37,471 nt of DNA from assembly GCF_000003815.2 (NCBI RefSeq), contig NC_049994.1:14712319-14749789 (forward strand), given 5' to 3'. Origin of the DNA: Branchiostoma floridae. Its lineage: Eukaryota; Chordata; Leptocardii; Amphioxiformes; Branchiostomatidae. Each line of letters opens with the position of its first letter. Within the stretch, counting starts at the first letter, position 1. Made by a program: the position numbers and the translations under genes. The notes beneath the pieces are model-generated. The model ran no database searches. It was not told where the DNA came from and saw only the letters and a program-made list of their open reading frames with translations. This document shows positions 9,047-18,231 of the stretch, in pieces.

Positions 9047-12000
9047 ATGGAGCTCCTGAAACCGTGTACCACCAGCGCCTTCGGAGGAGGGTTCAGCTCA
9101 GAGGGTCCGACTCCCCTGGTGGGGTCCACCGCGACGGGCGAGCCGCGAGTCTCGGCGTTCACATCGGTGTCTGTCCCGACCACATCCCCGCCGATGTCCG
9201 CTGCAGACGCCAAGCTTGCGATGTCTCTACCGGGCCACTCCATGCCGTGCATACAGTCACAGTTAGAGATGTATCACAGGTAAATCTTATGCCGTTATTC
9301 CTGACAATTGATGCAAATGTATCCACATTATGAGAGGGAAAAGTAGAACAAAGAATACATGTACACAAGAAGATTAAGAGCGAAAACAATAAACTAGCTC
9401 TAAATTTAAAGAGATTAACTTTCAAATTTATTTGCGACTCATCACCGACTTTTTGGTGGTCCCAAAGATAATCTTTCCACATTGATACTGATGTATTCTT
9501 TGTATTACATTTCCCTCTCATAATGTGGGTATATATGACCTTCTAATACTAATCTAAAACATCAGGTCTAAAATCACTCTAATACATAGCTTTGACTACT
9601 TCTCGTCTCTCGGTAATGTTGAAAATATAGCTTAAGATGTGTTTGTATGATATGTATTTAACAGAAATGTACATTTGCGTTAGTTTTTGGTCAAATGAAA
9701 AAAAAGAAAAGAAAACCTTCCCCGTTTCTCAGGTCGTACCTCCAGGACACGGGGTTTGGCTCGTACTCCGACTTTGGATACGGTGGGGGAACCAGTCTGC
9801 CTGCCCTGCCACCGGGATACTGTGAGTTACCGCTACATTCTATATTCAGTTCTAGTTCTTCAGTCGAAATGTACTATACAATTATAGAGGCATGGCTTCT
9901 CGTGTAATCTGTCGTGTTTGAGGGGTTGCATTTGTCATTTCGTGTAAAGCCGATGAACTGTACCCGTTTTCTAATAATCCCAAGTAGAACTGATATACGA
10001 TCAGAGAACAGGACAAGGTACAATATAATAAGAAGCACAGCACTATGCATGAAGGCTTGCATTGAGCTTCCTAAATGGTCACGGAATATGAAATTCGGCA
10101 AACATAAGGTGCATGATTGACAATAAGAGTAAGCCGGTGGTACGATTAACTGAGGGCAAATAATTCCCTATGGTGGCCAAATGTTCCTGAGAAACTATCC
10201 CCAGTTCCCCTCTTTTGCTCAATTTGACTATTTCTTTATCCAGCGTAGTCTGGTGGAGAATAACAAGAATCCCTTGTACCACCGCGCGCTTTCTGTTTCC
10301 ATCCTGCTCTTGCAGCTGCATCACGCTTTACCCGGAAGCACCTGTCTCCCTATAGAGCCATCCAGTAATCCACAAATAACAAGCAGAGCAGCTCATAATC
10401 ATAAAACATATGGTGGCTTTATAGCCATATTCGTCATTAGATCATAATGTATATTTGTTGGCGTGATGATGACATTAATACGATTAAGAGGATGATACAT
10501 TGTTGACTATGTCACGATACATACAAGTAGACAAGTTGTGTGTTGATTGATGCTAATGTATAGGCTTCTTTTTCATTCAGTTCAAACGTAGGTAGACACA
10601 GACATTCTATAACTGATAGAGATTAGCTAAGCATTAGACAATGTGTTATGTATCAAATGAAGAGGTATACACCATTACTGATGACAATACAGCAATGAAG
10701 TAACGTTCCATATTTCTCTATCAGCTATCCTGTACCTACAAACTTCCTAATGTGAACGTCAGGGAAATGATAAAGATCGGTAAATTACTCCGAACTGTCC
10801 ATAGTCCCGATCAGGCGCCGCCGTAAGGGTAGCAGACAGCGGAGACAGAAAACCAACTTTACTACCAAACAGACTATGAAGTTAGGATTCTATGGAGTCT
10901 GTTTTCCGTACTATAACTCTTGTTGTTCTGTCCCTAGTCCCGATCAGGCGCCGTCGTAAGGACAGCAGACAGCGGAGACAGAGGACCACATTAACTACAG
11001 AACAGACTATGAATTTAGAAGCCTACGAAGCCTGTTTACCGTACTATAACTCTTGTTCTGCCCATAGTCCCTATCAGGCGTCGCCGTAAGGACAGCAGAC
11101 AACGGAGACAGAGAACCACCTTCACTACAGAACAGACCATGAAGCTAGAACTGGAGTACAACAGGACGGAGTACATTACAAGACCCAGACGGTAAGATAA
11201 ATATATAGAGAAAGAAAGCCTAAATAGTTTTAAAACTGAATTGCCTTTTACCGCAATAAGAATATATATAAGAGCCCTGTTATTTTTTTCTTTCGCCAGA
11301 GAAGGAATTCCCTTATTCATAGCAAAAAGAAAAATTGAATACAACTTTAAAAACATCAAACTTGAAATATAACCCCAATTTAAATGTTCCTCCGTATGTT
11401 TCTAAAGCTTATGCCGCATAACCACTGAACTATGTGTATGGTTCTAACGAAAAGTTCAAGCTACAAATGTATATCAACACTGATCATTGCGCCGTTGTTG
11501 GCTTCTAGGTTTGAGTTAGCGGAAATGTTGAACCTGTCAGAAACACAGATCAAGATCTGGTTCCAGAACCGCCGAGCGAAGGACAAACGGATCGAAAAAG
11601 CGCAACTGGACCAACAATACAGGTCAGATACTAAATATGTACATATTGAGAGTAGAGTAGACTTCTTTCGGTTGAGTAGGAGTTCACACCCCACCAACCA
11701 CTTCCTCCACTCTGCGTTCAGCTGACTGTGATGGTTGGTTTATGGGGGTTGTCCAAGGCTTTATAACTGAATTTCCAACATTTCACATTTTATATGATTC
11801 TCTGTATTCGTGTACGTCATCATAATGAGCGTCACGTCAGCATGGGTCGTTCAAAGTGTACGTAGTCAGAAATGGTAAAAGTTATTCACTTTTCATTCCT
11901 CTGGCTTAAAACAAGTTGATACACTTTCATTTTTTAGACAAAGTCAGGTGCCCAAGTCAGAAAGTCCGCGAATGACATTTTGTTTTGATTCCTATACGTG

Positions 12001-14418
12001 TGAGTTTATGTTAATAAATTTCAAAGCAAAGAAGCAACGGGTATCTCTGTTAAAATCAAGTAGAATGCTGAAACTTGAAGACCGCGGGAACAGTTTCCTA
12101 CTTTGCGGCTCGCTTATATGAGAGACATATAAATTGAGAAGAAGATATTTATATGAACATTTTTTCTTTACTCTAAAACCCCGCTCCCGGTACGGCCATC
12201 GGAATGTCTGTTGTTTACGTTACGTGTTAAACTATGCAGCACTTAGACAAACAAGCCTTTTGAAGAAATTGTCATTGAGTTAAAGAGCTATCAGTAAGAT
12301 TACTTCTATCCGTGATATCACCTGTAAGAATCTGGTGGACAAAGTTGGGTTTAGTACAAATATTCAGCTTCGTTACCTCCCAGGACCGCAGAATTTACAC
12401 CAGGACGGCTTTACGCAAAAATGTGGAACACAGATCATCGGGCAGATTGCGATAGAAAATACTGTTTTTTTATCAACGCAACTATTCTAGCTATGTAGAT
12501 CTTCAGTCTAGCCGTGTGAAAATGTTACGCTGTGGTAACGCTAGTGCAAAATTACTTAATTGCTCCAATTGTTAGCGGATGCCATTAGATTATGTGACAA
12601 TAGAGAGATCGTTCTCATTCCATTTCAATTACGAACAATCTAGATGTGGTTGTCTTGGTGAAACTTGACCGTCGCTAGGCCCGGGTACAGATATCTGACG
12701 TATGGATATTCAAGAAAGGCAGTAATTGGTATCAGGCACCAAAAGTACTTCTTTGTTTTATATCGGTTTTGCTCAGCATAGAAACACTCTTGCATGGTCG
12801 ACATAATGCACTCGTTTTCAGTTTCGCTTAATGTGTTGCAAACTAATGTTTAAACTTTAAAGTAAAGATTACACAGCAATAGAATAGCATTCCAACATTC
12901 CAGCAATAGTATTCAAATGTCTGTATGATGAAATATTTTCACTAGTAAACACAATCTTTTACCTCTTACTACTGAATCAATGTGATAGTGGGGTGCTATC
13001 ACATTCTTTCACTAAAAGACACAATTTCTTCCCTCTTACTAGTGAATTAATGTGATAGAGGAGTGCTATCACATTCTTTCACTAAAGACACAGTTTCTTC
13101 CCTCTTACTAGTGTGCTATCAAATCTTTTACCTCTTAATAGAAAAAAACAACATGTAGGGGGACTCGCTGAGTCCTAGAATGTGGTAGACAAGAATCATC
13201 AGTATCGAATTCTCAATCGCGTTGCAATTTGCAAGAACATAGCAAATAAGGGAGACCCTTTCGCAAACGATTATAGTACGCAGGGCGATGACTAGCTGAA
13301 GTTTAGAACCTGTTAGACAATTACAAGAATCAGCAGTATCGGATTCTCAATCGCCTTTAGACAGGGTAATTTTCGTCGCCAGCCTGGCTAAATCTCGCCG
13401 GTCCCAAGTAGTGGGAAAGTGCGGCGATTCAAAGCCGATTTATCAGCCGTTTGCATCGGCTCCCGAGAGACAATAGCGTCACCTGAGGCGATTGTTCGTT
13501 CTCACAGAGAATAAAAAAACTGGGGCAGTTAACAGGTGGAACCGAGAATGACGACACCTCAAAAACATCTAAAAGTGTAATTTCATTTGCCCTCCGTGTC
13601 ACTGATTAGTATCTATACTACAATTACAGTTTGCGGTCCCTGTGTTGTCCGTGATACAGCTGTCATGCTGTCTTCTGCTATGAATGCACGTTCACTGTAG
13701 ATTAAAGCTGCCGGGGCTGGTGGAATGTAAAGGTATCAGTTGGTTTTGAACAAGGCTTCAAACAGCTTTCCCAAACGATATCACGCAAGCCTTTTGTTTA
13801 AAAAAAACTTTGGTGAAAAAAGTTGCATTCATTATGAAATATAAAAAACTTTCATTTTGATAGTAATTGCAATTGTAATTGCCATTTTATTTTGGTGCCT
13901 ATTTCATCATATTTTTACGGCATAAATTTGCTCATTTTGCAGCTGCTTCCGGATCCACTTTTCTTCTAAGTGTCTTTTATTCCAATTCAACACGAGGGAT
14001 CTCAATGTACCTTGTCTACGTTGCAAAACCTGATTTGTTTTTCTCTCGACCATACGTGTAGTTGTTTCAGACTGCATCGGCTATGGCTGAACAGTTGATG
14101 ACAGTCTGTTAGCTGATTCAGTTAGCTTCTCTTCCTAGCGCTACTATGTTATGACATACTCGTAAGACCTTATTCCTATTCAACAAAATGGACTCAATAT
14201 GTTTTATGATGTTTTTTGTTGTTGTTGCATGTTTGATAACATCTAACACTTTCTTCCTCGACAACAGGTGTCTGGGCCTACCCTCCCCCTATGCGCATGC
14301 GTACGGCGGTTACTGCGGTGCTTGTTACTACCGGGAGAGAAATGGCGGCTCTGGTCACACCTGCACATCCGGGTTCTGCGGGACGGAAGGGAACCATCAG
14401 AAGGCTGCCAAGGCGTGA
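9047..14418 (+). CDS. Ro: Rough-type (Ro) homeobox transcription factor, five exons
   Basis: Exons: 9038-9279 (ATG at 9047, A at -3 and G at +4), 9733-9821, 11068-11191, 11509-11622 and 14268-14418. All junctions are GT/AG, the phases agree throughout, and the sum is 711 nt (236 residues). The homeodomain spans exons 3 and 4. It has arm RRQRTTF, helix 1 [12 protein letters not shown]25, then [27 protein letters not shown], with W48, F49, Q50 and N51 intact. The block [18 protein letters not shown] after helix 3 is nearly the Drosophila rough sequence, which is why I call Ro rather than Gbx or Mox. An intron splits homeodomain codon 31. The N-terminus is Ser/Thr/Pro/Gly-rich; the C-terminus is Tyr/Cys/Gly-rich. 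The expected role is a Q50 DNA-binding regulator in the nucleus. Odd: two broken copies of exon 3 sit just upstream of it. Confidence 0.9.
9323..9528. mobile_element. MITE in Ro intron 1
   Basis: About 206 bp with inverted ends of roughly 36 bases: CCACATTATGAGAGGGAAA on the left, its inverse on the right, followed inward by ACAAAGAATACAT in both arms. It is flanked by GTAT on both sides (9319-9322 and 9529-9532). That is a 4-bp target duplication, or TA if the element is one base longer at each end. It lies wholly in the intron between the first two Ro coding exons and has no coding capacity. Confidence 0.75.
9533..9732. other. Remainder of Ro intron 1
   Basis: Short A/T-rich intronic sequence ending in a purine-rich run and then CCCGTTTCTCAG, the acceptor of Ro exon 2. 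Nothing else seen. Confidence 0.6.
9822..10780. other. Ro intron 2, first part
   Basis: Intronic sequence between the exon 2 donor (ACT followed by GTGAGT) and the tandem homeobox-exon copies. Overlapping frames on both strands near 9870-10450 have no recognisable content. Confidence 0.5.
10790..10920 (+). pseudogene. Broken tandem copy A of Ro homeobox exon 3
   Basis: An acceptor-like TGTCCATAG is followed at 10805 by about 80 bases matching the start of Ro exon 3. In the Ro phase it encodes [18 protein letters not shown] then TTKQTMKL, with changes at R5K, T7N and E11K relative to the real exon. After helix-1 residue 16 it diverges into a short spacer shared with copy B. It lacks the second half of helix 1, helix 2 and a good donor, so it cannot replace exon 3. 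Splicing into it would give a product stopping in copy B. Confidence 0.8.
10908..11050 (+). pseudogene. Broken tandem copy B of Ro homeobox exon 3
   Basis: The exon-like part starts at 10938 behind CTGTCCCTAG and encodes [18 protein letters not shown] then TTEQTMNLE, differing from the real exon at F8L and K15N before losing similarity. Like the genuine exon it is preceded by CCGTACTATAACTCTTGTT, a branch-point-like segment, so the duplicated unit includes the intron end. The offset is 133 bp from copy A and 130 bp to the true exon, neither a multiple of three. Read on, the frame reaches a stop inside the real exon 3 region. Confidence 0.8.
11192..11508. other. Ro intron 3, inside the homeobox
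   Basis: A 317-bp intron interrupting homeodomain codon 31 (CG, then G). The donor is CG followed by GTAAGA and the acceptor is TTGGCTTCTAG. No other feature seen. Confidence 0.75.
11623..12930. other. Ro intron 4, first part
   Basis: Unique intronic sequence. The stretch 12560-12650 has several AT-rich homeodomain- and Sox-like words and could be regulatory, but nothing visible proves it. No exon seen. Confidence 0.45.
12937..13135. repeat. 70-bp minisatellite with internal hairpins, about 2.8 units
   Basis: Units begin at 12937, 13007 and 13077, each starting TTTCACTA and containing CCTCTTACTA. The first two carry the palindromic segment AATGTGATAG, a 7-base loop, then CTATCACATT, which can form a 10-bp hairpin. 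The third unit is truncated within that segment. It lies in Ro intron 4. Confidence 0.85.
13162..13354. repeat. Diverged tandem duplication, period about 134 bp
   Basis: Segments 13162-13220 and 13290-13354 share GACT-GCTGA, TTAGACA-type words and the block CAGTATCG-ATTCTCAATCGC in the same order. It follows the 70-bp minisatellite directly, so this part of Ro intron 4 has duplicated repeatedly. Confidence 0.6.
13863..13881. promoter_or_regulatory. Clustered TAATTG homeodomain-type words
   Basis: The run GTAATTGCAATTGTAATTG holds two TAATTG cores on one strand and CAATT words on the other within 19 bases, about 390 bp before the last Ro exon. TAATTG is the usual core for Q50 homeodomains such as the one encoded here, so auto- or cross-regulation is conceivable. 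In AT-rich DNA such words also arise by chance. Confidence 0.25.
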
Positions 14419-14452
14419 TCACGTGATGATCACGTGAAGTCAGTGTAATAAA
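14419..14452 (+). terminator. Ro 3' UTR start: paired TCACGTGA palindromes and poly(A) signal
   Basis: Directly after the Ro stop codon come two TCACGTGA palindromes, 14419-14426 and 14430-14437, exactly 11 bp apart. A canonical AATAAA follows at 14447-14452. In RNA the two palindromes can pair as a hairpin next to the stop; in DNA they are class B E-box (M-box) sites one helical turn apart. Another AATAAA at 15229-15234 could end a longer transcript. Confidence 0.55.
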
Positions 14453-14459
14453 AAGAGAA

Positions 14460-17400
14460 CGAAAACGTGTTCTGTTGTCAAGAGGTGAGACGTGTCGCTA
14501 CTAAAATGTTAAAGGTGTTGAACAATACCTCACATATACAGCTAGCGTGATTTTTGAATTACACATTAACTTACAGTTAACGTTGACGGTCAACGTCCCC
14601 TGTTTCGCCCAAGTGCCTTTTCATGTCGTCCGAATGTATATATCTGTACATGTGTATGTTAAGTTTGTGTAACACATCAATTCACTGTCCATGGCTCTAT
14701 AGAGCTATATAAGTGAGATTTAGGATATATGTATTTCTAGACAGTATTAGATATCTATGTGGAATAGCAGAGGAATAAACTATGTATTTGATAGATGTAT
14801 ATACACTTATATAGATGGAGGCTAGACATCCAAGTAATAAGATCGTCTGAAACGGCCTGAAACGTTTGACCGTTTCCAAAATCATATCAGTTATGTGAGT
14901 AATTGCTATTTGGTGTACATGCACTTACTTTGAAAGTTAGGGAAGGTAGGAGTTGTCACACTTTGGATATGTTGATGGTATCATGCCTGCCTCTGCAGCT
15001 ACTCATAATCTTTGATCAACCAAGGAGCTTTTATCAAGAACGCTGATACAAGCTCCTTGGATCAACAAAGCACGGTAGAGTATTGGTGAAGCATTGCTTT
15101 GAAACAGTGTAGAGTTATGAAGAAGGTGTTTATTCGTTGTAAATGTCTATTTATATGGAGAAGAATGAGAAGAATGTACAGTAGGTAAGGATTATGGTGC
15201 AAATATAGTATCAAACAGTGAGTATCGCAATAAAAGAATTGTGGAAAGAAAATTAGATGTTTACTTTCAACTTCTTGTAGTCTTTTCTGTGTTATATTGG
15301 AAAATTTATGTCAATAAAAGAGAGTCAGTCTTCTTCAAGCCACTGGTAGTAGAATCATGCACTATTATTGGTTGGACTTTGTTTTGGCACCACAAAGTAT
15401 ACATTCTGTGCTACAACACACGATTTACTCCCTGAAACGCTGTTTTCAAGATTAACTGGTTAGAAAGTTAGCACCAAAACGAGTGTTCTGTTTTTCTTGC
15501 CCCCCCGCTGAGGTTTCTTATACGAACGATCCCAAAAGAATTACGTCGAAGAAATCGACACATGTGGCACAAACATTTCCTTTGACACGTCCTAATCATA
15601 GGTTTCTAACCAGATCTCCAGGATTTGGAGAGATACAATTGTGCATTAGACTAGAGATCATGCTCCTAAGCTGGGGGTTAGAATGCCACGCTTTTTACAC
15701 AAACGAGGAAAAAGCAACGAGATCAACAGATTTACATACATCCTCAACATGTCAATTAGAGCAAGTACCGAGCTTTTGAAACAGACAATATGTGAACAAC
15801 TTCAACGATATTTAGCATGAAAGTTCATCTGTGTTGGTAGAATACATTATAGAGAAAGGCTAAACTTTCTTTCCAACACTAAGATAATGTAGGGATTTAC
15901 CCCTAAATTTTCGGTCGATCTCCGTCAACCTTGTTCACAGAATGACCCTTTCTCTCTCCAGCAGTGACGTCGGGAAGACACCACTTTTGCAGGAGGGGGT
16001 CATAAATATCAGAAAGTCTATGTCGTCCCCCGTCCCCGTAACTTCAACGATAATTAACTACGAAACATACTGCAACATTCTGCATGTTCTGAAAGCTCAT
16101 GAATAGTCAAATTTTAATCTAGTAGTACGACTTGGTAGGAATTAAGAGCTGTGAGTTTAATTCTTAGTGCTCAATATTCTCAGTGGGGTGCGTCTTTGGT
16201 GTAAGCATTCATTGAATTATACTACAATTGATGAATCAGTTATATCATCATTAGAGATGAGAAAAGGTGTTGTACTTCAACATCAACAAACGTTAGAGAG
16301 GTTAAAAGAGCTGCTTAATTCAAACAATGATATTTTTCCTTGACGTTATCTCTTTAGATATTAACAGTTCCTAAGTGTTGTTCTCCTTGTGGTAACTGTT
16401 AACCTGAATCACGGTAAGCCCCTAAAATGGTCGTATCAGTTGGCGCCTGCTTCCGAGTAATCCTCTGCTTCTTGTCGGTACCGTTCGGTACCAGCACACG
16501 CTCTCCCTGACAGAAATAAACCCGCAGAGGATAATGTTTGATGGCCTTACAACTATTGTCACACGAAACAAACACAAATCAGATGTGATTATTACACAAA
16601 CATCATCGATCTAATTATCTCTGGGATGGCTCAGTGTCCTCTCTCCTGCACTTATCTCTAACAACAGGAGCTTCCCTGGTCGCTGCGTATCTCCGTGTGC
16701 GGAAAAGTAGCGGTTTAGAAAGGATTTCCGCGCACTTAGGTGTTGTTTATTCCTAGGAATAGGTATTTGTTTTCTGGTTGGAAGATTGCGGTGTGCAATC
16801 CCTCAGCATGGGCGGTCCATGGTAATCTCCAGGCAGAGGTAAGGCTTCCGATCAGACAAATATCTTTTTTTTTAATGCCATTTTATTAATCAGAGTAGAA
16901 TATCAGCCAGGCTTATAGGGATTCCATATATTTGTCTACTGACATATCTTCAATTATACTGCAGTTCTATTCAACGACATTGTAGTATAACTGCAACTCT
17001 TCGTGAAAGCCAGCAAGCTTTTGGTCTCTCGCTGTTTATTATAAACAGCATAATGCGAAACGACACTGGTTTCAAACAACGAACCCTTGCGGACTTTGGG
17101 TGAATTTTTGCCAATGAATTTACCAGAGTTTTCTCTTGGACCTTCTTGAGACAGACATTGCACACAGAATCCTTTAGAAACAGAAGATATTTTTGTCCGA
17201 ATATTCATTTCGTGAAATTTTACCAAGGCTGTTACGAATGCAATAACTGTAGACGTACTTATATTCATCAATCCAACCTATATCTAATCCATAGGACTAT
17301 AAATATATAGCGTAGTATAAATATATAGCAGAGAAAAATCAAAGAGAAAACGTAACATAAAAGTAAATGTATGTTAGGATACTGTGGTACGATTCAAATT

Positions 17401-18231
17401 GCAGTGTATATTACAATAACAAGTTTTACACAAACCTAGTCGTGTGATATAAAGGTATTTTGTCACATAAATGTAACGAATAAGCACAGGATATCATCTC
17501 ATGCATAGGAAGCACATGGCCTAGTTAGAATAATTGAAAGCAGACAAATTTCGTTTTCTTTTAAAACGCCATTTTTTAATCAGAGTAGAATACAAAGCGT
17601 TTCAATTCTCAATCACATAACAGCGAAGAAGTTTTTCACTAGTCTTATTCTCAATACATATAAATTTCATTGCAGCAAAAAAACTACGATAGTTACATTC
17701 ACGCTAGGGTACCATCATTCTCTTCACAAGACTTTTATATGCAGGCACTATTTAGAGGATAGTATACATTGCCTCCACTGGCAGATATATCGTGTGATTA
17801 CTACAAAATTAAAAAAAAGACATAGGAGAAACGCAGTTGGACCGGATTCTAGATCTAAAGCTACAATCGTTACGGTGTAAAATACACAGTATCAAAACCG
17901 CAACATTGCTGTGATCACGATTAAATTTCATTTTTTTTTATTCTTCTAGTCGTTCAGAGCCATAGTTGTTTCGCTGAGGATACGACGCAAAATTACAATA
18001 GGCATTAATGTAAAGCTACATAAATGGCACAAAAAATTATTACTGTTGAGGTGCACACAGCATAACCATAGCATGCAGTTATTGATTAGACTTTGGTATG
18101 AATTTTCTTCATTGCCAGGCATGACTTTTGATTACGATCAAATTAATGAGAAAGTGTAAGAAACAACCCGTTGGGCCAACACGTATACGGTGACTTCTAG
18201 ACTTACAGTTACTAATGTAGTGTTCACAGCA
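14460..18231. other. Intergenic region between Ro and the receptor cluster
   Basis: No gene recognised. Its first part may be a longer Ro 3' UTR. It contains the 39-nt hairpin at 15021-15059, a reading frame of 98 codons at 15483-15779 without a known domain, a GGTACCGTTCGGTACC palindrome near 16475, and a 45-bp direct repeat (about 16855-16905 and 17545-17592, both reading CCATTTT and TTAATCAGAGTAGAATA). The last few hundred bases match the 3' flanks of receptor copies 2 and 3 in places. Confidence 0.5.
15014..15066. mobile_element. 39-nt hairpin element flanked by a 7-bp direct repeat
   Basis: The core at 15021-15059 starts CAAGGAGCTTTTATCA and ends TGATACAAGCTCCTTG, giving a 16-bp stem with one mismatch around the 7-base loop AGAACGC. 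Immediately outside lie identical GATCAAC copies, 15014-15020 and 15060-15066. That is the structure of a minimal inserted hairpin with a target-site duplication. It is far shorter than a normal MITE. Confidence 0.65.

Noticed and set aside
16465-16545. AATCCTCTGC and GCAGAGGATA inverted arms about 60 bases apart
   Set aside because: Only about 10 bp of pairing, no target duplication and no second copy seen; chance level in a window of this size.
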